A DNA stretch of 64,000 nucleotides, taken from the NCBI RefSeq assembly GCF_001571145.1, contig NZ_BCTF01000003.1, forward strand, positions 1-64,000. Reading direction: 5' to 3'. Shown here piece by piece: positions 7,965 through 16,728 of the stretch; position 1 is the first letter of the stretch, and the number at the start of each line of letters is the position of its first letter. A model generated the notes under the pieces. It was not told the origin of the DNA. It was given only the letters and a program-made list of their open reading frames with translations, and searched no databases. A program made the position numbers and the translations under genes. This DNA comes from Hydrogenophaga flava NBRC 102514. Its GTDB lineage: Bacteria; Pseudomonadota; Gammaproteobacteria; Burkholderiales; Burkholderiaceae_C.

Positions 7965-9569
7965 TCAGTGCGCCCCGCCCCCGCCGCCCGCAGCACCGCG
8001 CGAAGGCCTGGAAAGCCACACCACGCCGACCAGCAGGAAAAACAGGCCCGAGGACAGATAGAACAGGTCGGTCACCGCGAGGGTGTAGGCCTGCTGGCTG
8101 AGGATGCGATCAATGCTGGCCAGCGCCTGCTCACGGCTCATGCCGGAGGCCATGAGCTGGTCCAGGGTGCCCACGGCGGTGGCGCTGCCGTTGTGCACGG
8201 CTTCAACCAGTTGTGCATGGTGCATGGCGGCGCGGTTGTCCCACAGGGTGGTGAACAGCGAGGTGCCGACCGCACCCGCGGTGATGCGCACAAAGTTCGA
8301 CAGCCCGGCGGCCGAGGGCATCTGCTGCGGCGTCAGCCCCGAAAACACGATGGCCTGCAACGGGATGAAAAAGAACGCCATGGCAGCGCCTTGTAGAACC
8401 GTCGGGATCAGGATCGTCGTGAAGTCGGCCTGCGTGTTGAAGTGCGAGCGCATCCAGAGCACCAGTCCGAAGCCCACGAACGCTACCGTCGCCAGCTTGC
8501 GTGGGTCGATGCGGCTGACGTTCTTGCCGACCCAGGGCGAGAGCACGATCGCCAGCAGCCCGACCGGCGCCGTGGCCAGCCCAGCCCAGGTGGCGGTGTA
8601 GCCCATGAACTGCTGCAGCCACAGCGGCAGCAGCACCACGTTGCCGAAGAAAAGACCATAGGCCACCGACAGCGACAGCGTGCCGGTGAGGAAGTTGCGG
8701 CGCGCGAAGAGGCGCAGTTCGACGATGGGGTGCTGGTCGGTCAGTTCCCAGGCCAGGAAGAACAGGAAGCTGACCACCGACACAACGGTCAGGGCGATGA
8801 TCTCGCCGGACTCGAACCAGTCGAGCTCCTTGCCTTTGTCGATCATGATCTGCATCGTCCCGACGAACAGCACCAGCAGCAACAGACCCACCACGTCCAG
8901 CGGCACGCGGCGCGGCCCCGGGTCGCGCTTGTGATAGATCGACCAGGTCAGCGCGGCGGCAAAGAGGCCCACAGGAATGTTGATGTAGAAGATCCAGGGC
9001 CAGGAAATGTTGTCCGTGATCCAGCCCCCCAGCAGTGGGCCGGCCACCGGCGCAACCAGCACCGTCATGCCCCACATGGCCATCGCCATGCCGGCCTTGG
9101 CCGGCGGGTAGCTGGCCAGCAGCAGGGTCTGCGACAGCGGGATCATGGGACCGGCCACCAGGCCCTGCAGCACGCGAAAGGCGATCAGCAGCTCGATGTT
9201 GGGCGCCAGGCCGCAGAGCCAGGACGCCACGACGAACAGCAGCACGCTCATGGTGAAGAGGCGCACCTGACCGAAGCGCTGCGTGAGCCAGCCGGTCAGC
9301 GGCACGGCAATGGCGTTGGCCACCGCGAACGAGGTGATGACCCATGTACCCTGTGCCGGGCTCACGCCCATGTCGCCCGCGATGGCGGGGATGGAGACGT
9401 TGGCGATGGAGGTGTCGAGCACGTTCATGAACGTGGCCAGCGACAGCGCCAATGTGCCCAGCACCAGTTCACGCCCCTGCAGGGGCGGGTAGGCCACCGG
9501 CCGCGCGGGAGGCGAAGGCGGTGGTGGTGGCGCAGCGGCGTCCGGCTGCGCGGTGACGGCGGCCGACAT
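7965..9569 (-). CDS. emrB: MFS drug transporter, DHA2 (14-TM) family, EmrB-like
   Basis: A 534-residue inner-membrane proton-driven exporter. After a proline-rich cytoplasmic N-terminus (about 30 residues) come 14 predicted helices. The DHA2 motif LDTSIANVSIPAIAGDMG sits in helix 1, the PLTGWLTQRFG motif in loop 2-3, and motif C (VAPVAGPLLGGWI) in helix 5. EmrB-type pumps pair with an EmrA membrane-fusion protein and an outer-membrane channel to expel hydrophobic drugs or phenolic compounds. All three parts are here in order OMF-emrA-emrB, and this gene starts 2 bases after the emrA stop. The substrate is unknown. Confidence 0.92.
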   Translation of the reverse strand: MSAAVTAQPDAAAPPPPPSPPARPVAYPPLQGRELVLGTLALSLATFMNVLDTSIANVSIPAIAGDMGVSPAQGTWVITSFAVANAIAVPLTGWLTQRFGQVRLFTMSVLLFVVASWLCGLAPNIELLIAFRVLQGLVAGPMIPLSQTLLLASYPPAKAGMAMAMWGMTVLVAPVAGPLLGGWITDNISWPWIFYINIPVGLFAAALTWSIYHKRDPGPRRVPLDVVGLLLLVLFVGTMQIMIDKGKELDWFESGEIIALTVVSVVSFLFFLAWELTDQHPIVELRLFARRNFLTGTLSLSVAYGLFFGNVVLLPLWLQQFMGYTATWAGLATAPVGLLAIVLSPWVGKNVSRIDPRKLATVAFVGFGLVLWMRSHFNTQADFTTILIPTVLQGAAMAFFFIPLQAIVFSGLTPQQMPSAAGLSNFVRITAGAVGTSLFTTLWDNRAAMHHAQLVEAVHNGSATAVGTLDQLMASGMSREQALASIDRILSQQAYTLAVTDLFYLSSGLFFLLVGVVWLSRPSRGAAGGGGGAH

Positions 9570-9571
9570 GA

Positions 9572-10822
9572 TCAGGCTCCGTTGCCACCCGCCGCGGCGG
9601 CGTGGACACGGGCGCCGCCGCTGTTGGTCGCGATGATCTGATGCACGCGGGCATCGGCCTCGCGGCTGTCCTGCTCGAACACCTTGGTCTCGGCCGGCGG
9701 CTCGGTGCGGGTGTCGGCAGCCAGCACGCTGCCATCGGTTTGGCTCACGTCCACACGGGCTTCCATCGACAGGCCCACGCGCAAGGGGTGCTGCTGGAGC
9801 TCGGCGGCATCGAGCTTGATGCGCACCGGCACGCGCTGCACCACCTTGATCCAGTTGCCCGTGGCGTTCTGCGCCGGCAGCAGGGCGAAGGCGGCGCCGG
9901 TGCCGGCGCCGAGGCCATCGATCTGGCCGTGGTAGACCACCCTGGCGCCGTACACGTCGGCGGTGAGCTCGGCCGGCTGGCCCAGGCGCAGCTTCTGCAA
10001 CTGGCTTTCCTTGAAATTGGCCTCGACCCAGACCCGGTCGAGTGCGATCACCGACAGCAGCGGTGCGCCGGCCTGCACACGCTGGCCAAGCTGCACGTTG
10101 CGGCGCGCCACATAGCCGTCCACAGGCGCCTGCACCTCCACCCGGCGCAGCGCCAGGAAGGCCTCTCGCACCCGCGCCGCAGCGCGCTGCACGTTCGGGT
10201 GCTGGTCGAAGGCTACCCCCTCGGTGAGGGACTGGCTGGACGCGAGCTGTTCGCGCGCGGCCAGCAGGGCCGAGCGCGCCGCCTCGGCGCTGCTGCGGGC
10301 CGCGGCCAGCTGGGCGCTGACGTGGTTGAACTCTTCGCGCCCCACTGCGCCGGTGGCCACCAGCGGCTGGCGGCGGTTCACGTCGTCCTGCAACCGGGCC
10401 TGCTCGCTCTGTGCGCGGGCCAGGTCGGCCTCGCGCAAGGCGATCTGCGCGGCCAGGGTGCGGTTGTTGGCATACAGCGTGCGCACCTCGCGCACGGTCT
10501 GGGCCAGCTGGGCCTCGGCCTGGTCAAGCGCGACCTTGGCGTCCGCCGGGTCCAGGCGGACCAGCCACTGGCCGGCCTTGACGTGGTCGGTGTCGTTGGC
10601 ATTGATGGCCACCACGGTGCCACCAGCCTGCGGGGTGAGCTGCACCACATTGCCCTGCACGTAGGCGTTGTCGGTGGTTTCGTAGTGATTGAGCACAAGC
10701 GCCCAGTAGGCGCCGTAGCCGACGGCTGCCAGCGCCACGGCGGCGGCCACGCCGGTGAGTGCCTTGCGGCGGCGGGCGCTGTTGCCCTGGGGTTCAGGAG
10801 TGGTGGTGTTGGGGGTGTTCAT
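9572..10822 (-). CDS. emrA: HlyD/EmrA family membrane-fusion protein
   Basis: A 416-residue periplasmic adaptor. An N-terminal cytoplasmic tail rich in Pro, Thr and Arg precedes one membrane helix (about residues 24-42), then the family hallmark HYETTDNAYVQGNVV. A long coiled-coil hairpin (about 90-210, rich in Ala, Gln and Glu) is flanked by lipoyl half-motifs, followed by a beta-barrel domain (VQAPVDGYVARRNVQLGQRV). It links the EmrB-like pump to the outer-membrane channel. ATG 10822 was chosen because it gives the usual short tail before the helix; the open frame continues upstream without family resemblance. The spacer to the outer-membrane gene is 34 bases. Confidence 0.93.
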   Translation of the reverse strand: MNTPNTTTPEPQGNSARRRKALTGVAAAVALAAVGYGAYWALVLNHYETTDNAYVQGNVVQLTPQAGGTVVAINANDTDHVKAGQWLVRLDPADAKVALDQAEAQLAQTVREVRTLYANNRTLAAQIALREADLARAQSEQARLQDDVNRRQPLVATGAVGREEFNHVSAQLAAARSSAEAARSALLAAREQLASSQSLTEGVAFDQHPNVQRAAARVREAFLALRRVEVQAPVDGYVARRNVQLGQRVQAGAPLLSVIALDRVWVEANFKESQLQKLRLGQPAELTADVYGARVVYHGQIDGLGAGTGAAFALLPAQNATGNWIKVVQRVPVRIKLDAAELQQHPLRVGLSMEARVDVSQTDGSVLAADTRTEPPAETKVFEQDSREADARVHQIIATNSGGARVHAAAAGGNGA

Positions 10823-10856
10823 GTCGGGTTTCCTTGAGCGTTGGGAGCACGCGTTC

Positions 10857-12302
10857 TCAGCCTCGCGAAGGTGTGGGGGTGTCGTCCGTGAAGCCACCGC
10901 CCAGTGCACGCACCAGACCGATGCGGGCGGACAGGTCTCGGGCCTGCAGGTCCACGCCCAGGCGTCGCTGGGTGAGCAGCGTGGTCTCGGCGGTCAGCAC
11001 GGTGAGGTGGCCGGTCAGCCCGGCGCGGTAGCGCTGCAGCGCGATGTCGTACGCTGATTCGGCGGCGGCCAGGGCCTGGGCCTGCTCGGCCTGCTGGCGC
11101 TGCACCGACTGCAGGCTGCTGAGCTGGTCGGCTGCGTCGCGCACCGATTCCAGCAGCGCGCTGTTGTAGCCCTCGATGGCGGCGTCCAGCTCGGCGGTGC
11201 GCCCCCGCAGGTTGGCGCGCAGGGCCCCACTGTCGAAGATCGGCAGGCGGATCGCCGGCCCCACGCCGAACTGGCGGCTGTCCGCCTCGATCAAACGGTC
11301 CAGCCCGATGCTGGAGAGACCGATGAACGCGGTGAGGTTGACGTTGGGATAGAACTGCGCACGGGCCACGTCCACTCCGCGCGTGGCGGCCTCCACGCGC
11401 CAGCGCGCGGCGGCCAGGTCGGGCCGACGGCCCAGCAGGTCCGCCGGCACCCCGGTTGGCAGATCACCGGCCTGCAACCGCGACAGGTCCACCCTGAGTG
11501 TCTCGAATGCGTTCGGTGGCTGTGCCACCAACGCGGCCAGCGCATGGCGCGCAAGCGCGATCTGTTCATCGACCGCTTCGATCTGCTGGCGCGCGTCGGG
11601 CAACGCCCCCTCCCCCTGGCGCAGTTCGACACGGGTGTCGAGCCCCGCGTCCACGCGCTGGCGGATCACGGCCAGCATTTCCTGCCGCTGGGTCAAGGTG
11701 CGTTGCGCCACCTCGCGCTGCGCCTGCAGCCGTCCCAGCTGCACCCAGGTCTGTGCCACCTGGCTGGCCAGCAGGTTGCGGGCCGCCTGCAGGTCGGCCT
11801 GCGCAGCGCGGGTCTGGCCCAGCGCTGCGTCCAGGGCGGCCCGGTGGCGCCCGAAGAAGTCGAACTCCCACTGGGCGGCCACCGGCACGTTCGCCAGGGT
11901 CCGGATGGAGCCCCCCAGCGGAGCCGGGTAGATGCTCGTGGCGCTGAAATGCTCGCGGGTGGTGTCGGCCGACGCATTCACATGAAGGCCGCTGGTGGAC
12001 TGCTCGCCCTCCACCGCGGCCTGCGCCCGGGCCAGCCTTGCCTGCGCCACCTTCAGGCTGGGCTGCGATCGCAGGGCTTGCTCGATGAGAGCCGACAGCG
12101 TGTCGTCGCCCCAGGCCCTCCACCAGTCGGTGGCCAGCGGGGCGGGCGCCGCGGTCTGCGCCAAACCCACGTCGGAGGCGTTCAGCGGCTGTGCAGATGC
12201 GGAAATCCCTTCCGTGCTGGCACAGCCAGCCAGAAGGCCAGCCGCAGCCAGAACCACCGCGGCGGAGCCGAGGCGGAAAGCAATTAACTGATCAGGCTTC
12301 AT
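10857..12302 (-). CDS. Outer-membrane efflux lipoprotein, NodT/OprM family
   Basis: A 481-residue TolC-like outer-membrane channel subunit. The lipobox LLAGC near residues 20-25 marks it as a lipoprotein. Two OEP domain repeats with long alpha-helical hairpins follow (for example ASQVAQTWVQLGRLQAQREVA and DAADQLSSLQSVQRQQAEQA). The family motif LLGRRPDLAAARWRVEAAT lies in the middle. It is the second gene of the marR-OMF-emrA-emrB operon and gives the pump its exit duct. ATG 12302 starts MKPDQLIAFRLGSAAVV, a clean lipoprotein signal; the upstream frame is not signal-like. Confidence 0.93.
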   Translation of the reverse strand: MKPDQLIAFRLGSAAVVLAAAGLLAGCASTEGISASAQPLNASDVGLAQTAAPAPLATDWWRAWGDDTLSALIEQALRSQPSLKVAQARLARAQAAVEGEQSTSGLHVNASADTTREHFSATSIYPAPLGGSIRTLANVPVAAQWEFDFFGRHRAALDAALGQTRAAQADLQAARNLLASQVAQTWVQLGRLQAQREVAQRTLTQRQEMLAVIRQRVDAGLDTRVELRQGEGALPDARQQIEAVDEQIALARHALAALVAQPPNAFETLRVDLSRLQAGDLPTGVPADLLGRRPDLAAARWRVEAATRGVDVARAQFYPNVNLTAFIGLSSIGLDRLIEADSRQFGVGPAIRLPIFDSGALRANLRGRTAELDAAIEGYNSALLESVRDAADQLSSLQSVQRQQAEQAQALAAAESAYDIALQRYRAGLTGHLTVLTAETTLLTQRRLGVDLQARDLSARIGLVRALGGGFTDDTPTPSRG

Positions 12303-12305
12303 TTG

Positions 12306-12316
12306 CTTAGTCAATT
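12306..12316 (-). promoter_or_regulatory. Candidate MarR half-site before the efflux channel gene
   Basis: CTTAGTCAATT here repeats, with one change, the CTAGTCAATT half of the palindrome upstream of marR. It lies in the 49-base gap between marR and the outer-membrane channel gene, immediately upstream of the channel start. A second site inside the operon would let the regulator control the pump genes apart from itself. The match is short and seen by eye only. Confidence 0.35.
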
Positions 12317-12351
12317 TTTTAGCCAAAAAAAACGGCGAACCGGTGCCGCCT

Positions 12352-12837
12352 TCACCCGGCATCGCGCAATGCATCCCCGGTCTCGGCCATGCGTGTCAGG
12401 TAACCCTTGAGGGACTCCCATTCCGACTTTGAAAACCCTGCCAGGTGGGCGTTGAGCACGTCCGACAGGACCTGTGGCACATGCACCAGCGCCGCCTCGC
12501 CCTCCGGTGTGAGCTCGACCATCACCACCCGCCGGTCTTCGGTCGACCGTACCCGCTTGCACAGGCCCTTTTTCTCCAGACGGTCTAGAAGGCGTGTCAT
12601 GGCGCCGCCATCGGAATTCGTCCAGCGGGCCAGCTCAGCCACCGTGCTGCGCCCACCATTGAGCTGCAGGTGCTTGAGAGGCCCCCACTGGGCGGTGGTG
12701 AGGTCGTGCTCGACCAGCCGCTTGTCCACCTGCTGAACGACGGACAGCAAGATCCGCTTCATGAGAAAGCCCAGGCTTTCCTCGGCGTTGTAGGTTTCCG
12801 CCTTGTAAAACTGGACGGGTTTCGGAGGTCTGGGCAT
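12352..12837 (-). CDS. MarR family transcriptional regulator
   Basis: A 161-residue winged-helix regulator. The recognition region is STVAELARWTNSDGGAMTRLLDRLEKKGL, followed by the wing VRSTEDRRVVMVELTPEG, both standard for MarR. The N- and C-terminal helices form the dimer interface. It is first in the efflux operon, 49 bases ahead of the channel gene, the usual layout for a repressor released by pump substrates. A near-perfect palindrome overlaps its likely promoter (12866-12900), which points to autoregulation. The inducing ligand is unknown. Confidence 0.93.
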   Translation of the reverse strand: MPRPPKPVQFYKAETYNAEESLGFLMKRILLSVVQQVDKRLVEHDLTTAQWGPLKHLQLNGGRSTVAELARWTNSDGGAMTRLLDRLEKKGLCKRVRSTEDRRVVMVELTPEGEAALVHVPQVLSDVLNAHLAGFSKSEWESLKGYLTRMAETGDALRDAG

Positions 12838-12865
12838 GGCAGCGGCGGTCGACGATGGGGGCCCA

Positions 12866-12900
12866 AGTATATAACTGCCTAGTCAATTAATGACCAGGCA
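12866..12900 (-). promoter_or_regulatory. marR-efflux operon promoter with MarR-type palindrome
   Basis: The arms TGCCTAGTCA (12876-12885) and TGACCAGGCA (12891-12900) form a 10-bp inverted repeat with one mismatch around ATTAA, the size and AT-rich centre typical of MarR operators. On the minus strand a TATACT hexamer (12866-12871) is a good -10, and the palindrome fills the -35/spacer zone. Bound regulator would block polymerase. It lies 29-63 bases before the marR start codon. Confidence 0.65.
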
Positions 12901-12939
12901 CCTTATAACCCGAACAACGTCAGGGCCTCTGTCGAACGC

Positions 12940-13593
12940 TCACCACAGGGACTGCGGGCGCCCCTCGCGCAAGGTCCACGCATGTTGCGCCATGGCCCGG
13001 GCCTCCTGCGCGTCGTGCGTGACGAGGATGGCCGTCATGCCGGCCTCGGCGATACGCTCGCGAAACTCGTCGCGCAGTTGCTCGCGCAGGTGGGCATCCA
13101 GCGCACTGAAAGGCTCATCCAGCAGCAGCGCTCTGGGCCGGGTGATGAGCGCCCGCGCCAGCGCCACCCGTTGCTGCTCGCCGCCCGAAAGGGTCCAGAC
13201 GCGCGCGTCACCGTGACCGGCCAGGCCGAAGCGTGCCAGCATGGCCTGCGCGCGCTCGCGCGCCTCGGCCTTGCGCACGCGCTGCTCGATCAGGCCAAAG
13301 GCCACGTTGTCGCGCACATTCAGGTGGGGGAACAGCGCGAAGTCCTGGAACATCAGCGCGAAGCCCCGCCGCTCGGGCGGCCAGCCGGTGATGTCCACGC
13401 CGTCGAACCACACGCTGCCCTGCTCCGGCGCTTCGAGCCCGGCCACGATCTTGAGCAGCGTGCTCTTGCCGCTGCCCGAGGCGCCGAGCAGCGCCACCGT
13501 CTCGCCCGCGTCCACGCGCAGGTTCACGCCCGATAGCAGCGGCCATTCGGGTGCGTCGTGCCAGTGTTTGTGGATGTCGCGCAGTTCAAGCAT
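12940..13593 (-). CDS. thiQ: Thiamine ABC transporter ATP-binding protein
   Basis: A 217-residue ABC ATPase that powers thiamine, TMP and TPP import with ThiB and ThiP. Walker A GASGSGKST is at residues 37-45, the signature LSGGEQQRVALARAL is near 130, and Walker B ALLLDEPFSALD follows. The length fits ThiQ (about 215-235). It overlaps the end of thiP by 8 bases, and the operon sits behind a TPP riboswitch, which makes the substrate call strong. An alternative start at 13602 would add three residues. Confidence 0.92.
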   Translation of the reverse strand: MLELRDIHKHWHDAPEWPLLSGVNLRVDAGETVALLGASGSGKSTLLKIVAGLEAPEQGSVWFDGVDITGWPPERRGFALMFQDFALFPHLNVRDNVAFGLIEQRVRKAEARERAQAMLARFGLAGHGDARVWTLSGGEQQRVALARALITRPRALLLDEPFSALDAHLREQLRDEFRERIAEAGMTAILVTHDAQEARAMAQHAWTLREGRPQSLW

Positions 13594-15184
13594 GGCGGGC
13601 ATTGTCCCCGGCGCGGCGGTCGCGGCCCTCGATCAGCAGGAAGGCCAGCAGCGCCAGCGCCATCAGCAGCGCCGCGAGCACGAAAGCGGCGTCAAGCTGC
13701 GCGGCGCCGGGCCGGCCCAGGTGCTGGTGGATCAGCGTGGTGAGCGTGGTCCATTCGGGCCGCGAGAGAAACAGCGTGACCGCGAACTCACCCAGCGCGG
13801 TGGCGGCCGCGAAGGCCATGCCGCGCCGCAGCGCAGGCGCGATCATCGGCAGCGTGACGCGCCGGAACACGCGCCATGGCGTGGCGCCGAGCGTGGCTGC
13901 GGCCTGCGCGCAGTGGGCCGGCAGGCCGTCGAGCGCGGCGGTGACGGACTTGGTGACGAAGGGCCAGGCCAGCAGCGCGTAGGCCGCCAGCAGCACGACC
14001 AGGCTTGCGCTCCAGTCCGGATAGAGCAGCAGCAGCCCGAAGGCCACACTGACCGGCGAGACAACAAAGGGCAGGAAGGCCAGCGCGCGCCAGGTCACCG
14101 AAGCCTGCAGGGCGAAGGCGTGTGACAGGCCGAGCGCGGTGGCGAAGACCACGGCCAGCACCGAGAAGCGCAGCGTGTTGCCCAGCGCGGCCAGGGTGTC
14201 GGGGTCGGTGAGCACGGCCGCGCCCTGGCCGACGAACAGCGCCGACGCGGCATGCCAGAGGATGGCCGCCAGCGGCGCGACACAGACCAGCGCGAGCAAG
14301 CCCATCGCGCCCGCCACGCCCAGCCACTGCGCCACCGTGGCCGGCCGCTGCCGCAGCACGGGCGTGACCCGCGCCGGCGCCGCCAGTCGCCGCTCCAGCC
14401 AGGCGTAGGCCAGGGCCACAGCGCCGGTCAGCACCATCATCCAGACCGCGAGCACACCCGCGCGGCCCAGCTCCAGCTCGTGCGCCACCAGGGTGTAGAT
14501 CTCGACCTCGGCGGTGGCGTAGCGCTGGCCGCCCAGCACCAGGGCCAGTCCGAAACCCGCGAAGCAGTAGAGGAACACCAGGCACAGCGCCGACGCCAGC
14601 CAGGGCGCGATGGCCGGCCATTCGATGCGCCAGAACGCGCGCCAGGGCGTGGCGCCCAGGGTGCGCGCGGCTGCGAGCCGTTGCGCGCCGACCTGCTCCA
14701 GCGCGTCGACCCCGGCGCGCACCACCAGGCAGAGGTTGAAGAACAGGTTGCCGTAGAGCAGCAGCCAGGGCGTGTCGGTGAGTTCGATGCCGGCGTCGGC
14801 CAGCGGCCCGCCGATCAGTCCGCGCGGCCCCCACAGCGCCAGCACGCCCATGGCCGCCACCAGGGTCGGCACCACGAAGGGCAGCATCAAGAGGCGCAGC
14901 ACCAGCGCCCGCCCCGGAAACTCGCGCCGCGCCAGCACCCAGGCGCAAGGCAGGCCCAGCAGCAGCGCCAGCGCACAGGTGATGCCCGCCTGCGCGAAAG
15001 ACCACAGCACGCGCCAGCGCAGATAATCGTCCTGCCAGACGTCGAGCCAGCGCAGCGGCTCGACACCGTCGGCCGCGCCAGGCGCCAGCCCCTCGGCCAG
15101 CAGCCGCAGCACCGGCGCCACCAGAACCACCGCCAGAAACACCAGCGGCAGCGCAGGCAGCAGCCAGCGGCGGGTCATCCTCAC
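13586..15184 (-). CDS. thiP: Thiamine ABC transporter permease
   Basis: A 532-residue inner-membrane protein with about 12 helices, built as two fused BPD_transp_1 permease halves as expected for ThiP. EAA-type loops that contact the ATPase are visible in each half (AARTLGATPWRAFWRIEWP and AAATLGATPWRVFRRVTLP). It forms the channel of the ThiBPQ importer. Its start overlaps the thiB stop by four bases (ATGA) and its end overlaps thiQ, so the three are translationally coupled. Confidence 0.93.
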   Translation of the reverse strand: MRMTRRWLLPALPLVFLAVVLVAPVLRLLAEGLAPGAADGVEPLRWLDVWQDDYLRWRVLWSFAQAGITCALALLLGLPCAWVLARREFPGRALVLRLLMLPFVVPTLVAAMGVLALWGPRGLIGGPLADAGIELTDTPWLLLYGNLFFNLCLVVRAGVDALEQVGAQRLAAARTLGATPWRAFWRIEWPAIAPWLASALCLVFLYCFAGFGLALVLGGQRYATAEVEIYTLVAHELELGRAGVLAVWMMVLTGAVALAYAWLERRLAAPARVTPVLRQRPATVAQWLGVAGAMGLLALVCVAPLAAILWHAASALFVGQGAAVLTDPDTLAALGNTLRFSVLAVVFATALGLSHAFALQASVTWRALAFLPFVVSPVSVAFGLLLLYPDWSASLVVLLAAYALLAWPFVTKSVTAALDGLPAHCAQAAATLGATPWRVFRRVTLPMIAPALRRGMAFAAATALGEFAVTLFLSRPEWTTLTTLIHQHLGRPGAAQLDAAFVLAALLMALALLAFLLIEGRDRRAGDNARHA

Positions 15185-16221
15185 TTCAGGACGGTCTTGG
15201 TCCAGCGCTGCAGCCAGGTCTTGCCCTTCGCAGTCATGTCGGCAGGGTTCGGGTTGTCAAACGCCGTCGGCTCCACCGCATGGGTCTTCATCACGTCCAC
15301 CCGCGCCGCGCCGGCCTCGGCCGGGTACATCCACATCGTGGTCTGCAGCGCCTGCTGCGCCGGGGCGGAGCGCAGGAACTCGATGAACTTGCCGGCGGCT
15401 TCGCGCGCGGCGGGGTTGCCGCCCTTGACCAGGGCCACGCCCTCGACCTGGCGGAACACGCCGCCCTTGAGGAACAGGTTGGCTGTGGGCGACTCGGTGA
15501 TCTTCTCCTTGCTGTAGAAGACCTCGGCCGCCGGGCTGCTGGCGTAGCTTACGACGATGGGGCGCGTGCCGCCGTTGCGCGTGAACTCGGTGTAGTAGGC
15601 CTCGGTCCAGCCCTTGACCACCTTCACGCCGTTGCCGCGCATCCGGCCCCACCACTGGAACGCGCCCTCCTCGCCCAGACCGGCGATGGTCGCGTAGAGG
15701 AAGGCCTGACCGGGGCTCGAAGTGGCCGGGTTCTGCACCACCAGCAGCTTGGCGTAGGCGGGCTTGGCCAGGTCGTCCAGCGAGGCCGGCAGCGCCAGGC
15801 CCTTCTTCGCGAACCAGGCCTTGTCGATGTTGAGGTTGACGTAGCCGAAGTCGACCGGCACCACGCCGCCTTCCAGGGTCACTGCGGCCGCGCGCTGCGC
15901 CGCCGGGCCGGTGTAGGGTTCGATCACGCCCGCCGCCAGCGCGCGCGGCAGCAAGGTGTTGTCGATGCCGTAGGCGACATCGGCGATCGGCTTGGATTTT
16001 GTCAGGATCAGCTTGTTGGTCATCTCGCCCGCATCGCCGGCCTTGACGATCTGCAGCCGCACGCCCGAGTCCTTCTCGAACTGCGCCAGCAGCTCCTTGG
16101 GCAGGTCGAACGAGCTGTGGGTCAGCACCCGCAGGGGCATGGGGGCCTGCGCCTGGGCCAGGCCCGCTAGCGACAACGAAGAGAGGGAGAAGAGCGCCGA
16201 AAAGAGAAACCGCCGTTGCAT
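15181..16221 (-). CDS. thiB: Thiamine-binding periplasmic protein
   Basis: A 346-residue substrate-binding protein with a Sec signal peptide (about residues 1-24, ending GLAQA). Mature-part landmarks are LRVLTHSSFDLPKELLAQFEK, a typical ThiB N-terminus, and VVPVDFGYVNLNIDKAWF. It captures thiamine, TMP or TPP and hands it to ThiP. Start ATG 16221 directly precedes the signal peptide; ATG 16227 is an equally placed alternative with AAGGCGG just upstream. First gene of the operon, controlled by the riboswitch upstream. Confidence 0.93.
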   Translation of the reverse strand: MQRRFLFSALFSLSSLSLAGLAQAQAPMPLRVLTHSSFDLPKELLAQFEKDSGVRLQIVKAGDAGEMTNKLILTKSKPIADVAYGIDNTLLPRALAAGVIEPYTGPAAQRAAAVTLEGGVVPVDFGYVNLNIDKAWFAKKGLALPASLDDLAKPAYAKLLVVQNPATSSPGQAFLYATIAGLGEEGAFQWWGRMRGNGVKVVKGWTEAYYTEFTRNGGTRPIVVSYASSPAAEVFYSKEKITESPTANLFLKGGVFRQVEGVALVKGGNPAAREAAGKFIEFLRSAPAQQALQTTMWMYPAEAGAARVDVMKTHAVEPTAFDNPNPADMTAKGKTWLQRWTKTVLK

Positions 16222-16290
16222 GTGCATCCGCCTTGTCAATACGCCCGCGAGGGCTTGAGCAGGACGGACCACGGCAAACGGCGGACCGGC

Positions 16291-16380
16291 TTGTCACGCT
16301 CCCTACGCTGGCACAACCCAGATCAGGTGAGAGGGGTATTTCTCAGCCGCGTCCCGTCGGGACCGGCACCCCCGGTGAAG
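16291..16380 (-). promoter_or_regulatory. TPP riboswitch (THI element)
   Basis: Read on the minus strand, the conserved THI-box parts appear in order: GGGGGTGCC at the 5' side, CTGAGAAATACCC (pyrimidine sensor arm), CCTGATCTGGGTT, and GCCAGCGTAGGGA. CTTCAC and GTGACAAG can close the P1 stem. Only about 70 bases separate its 3' end from the thiB start, so TPP binding probably blocks translation or causes early termination of thiBPQ. Motif order and spacing are complete, so this call is firm. Confidence 0.95.
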
Positions 16381-16413
16381 GCACGAATTTTAGTCGGCCG
16401 GGGCCGGAAAAAG

Positions 16414-16438
16414 AAAAAGGCCCGCGAGGGGCCTTTCT
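16414..16438 (-). terminator. Rho-independent terminator after the small basic gene
   Basis: AAAGGCCC and GGGCCTTT pair around a five-base loop. On the minus strand the stem is followed by a T-rich run (TTCTTTTTCC). It separates the small gene at 16464-16634 from the riboswitch-controlled thi operon. Confidence 0.75.
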
Positions 16439-16463
16439 GACGAGGGACAAACCCTCCGGGCGA

Positions 16464-16634
16464 TCAGCCGCCCTTCTTCGAACGCTTGCCGGGGTTCTTC
16501 TTGCTGCGCGTGGCGACACCACGCTCCAGGCTCACGCGCTGGCCACGGCCGGGCGTGGGCAGCACCACGCCGTTGGCGGCGGTGGGACGGGGGGTGGCTT
16601 TGCGGTCGGCTTCGGTGAAGATTTTGTTGCCCAT
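16464..16634 (-). CDS. Small basic hypothetical protein (56 aa)
   Basis: A 56-residue, strongly basic protein with no membrane segment. The C-terminal half ends in a Lys/Arg/Ser-rich tail (SKKNPGKRSKKGG), which suggests contact with nucleic acid or ribosome. The middle is rich in Pro, Thr and Gly. I do not recognise a named family. ATG 16634 is chosen because MGNKIFTEADRK reads as a normal cytoplasmic N-terminus. A clear hairpin terminator follows 26 bases after the stop, which supports expression as a single gene. Confidence 0.65.
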   Translation of the reverse strand: MGNKIFTEADRKATPRPTAANGVVLPTPGRGQRVSLERGVATRSKKNPGKRSKKGG

Positions 16635-16728
16635 GTCGGTCTCAAGGGGAAGTTGGTTGGAAACCCCGTATTGGACCACATGCCCACGTCCCCCATGGGG
16701 GCCCTGGCCGCAGCGCTAAGCTCGCACG

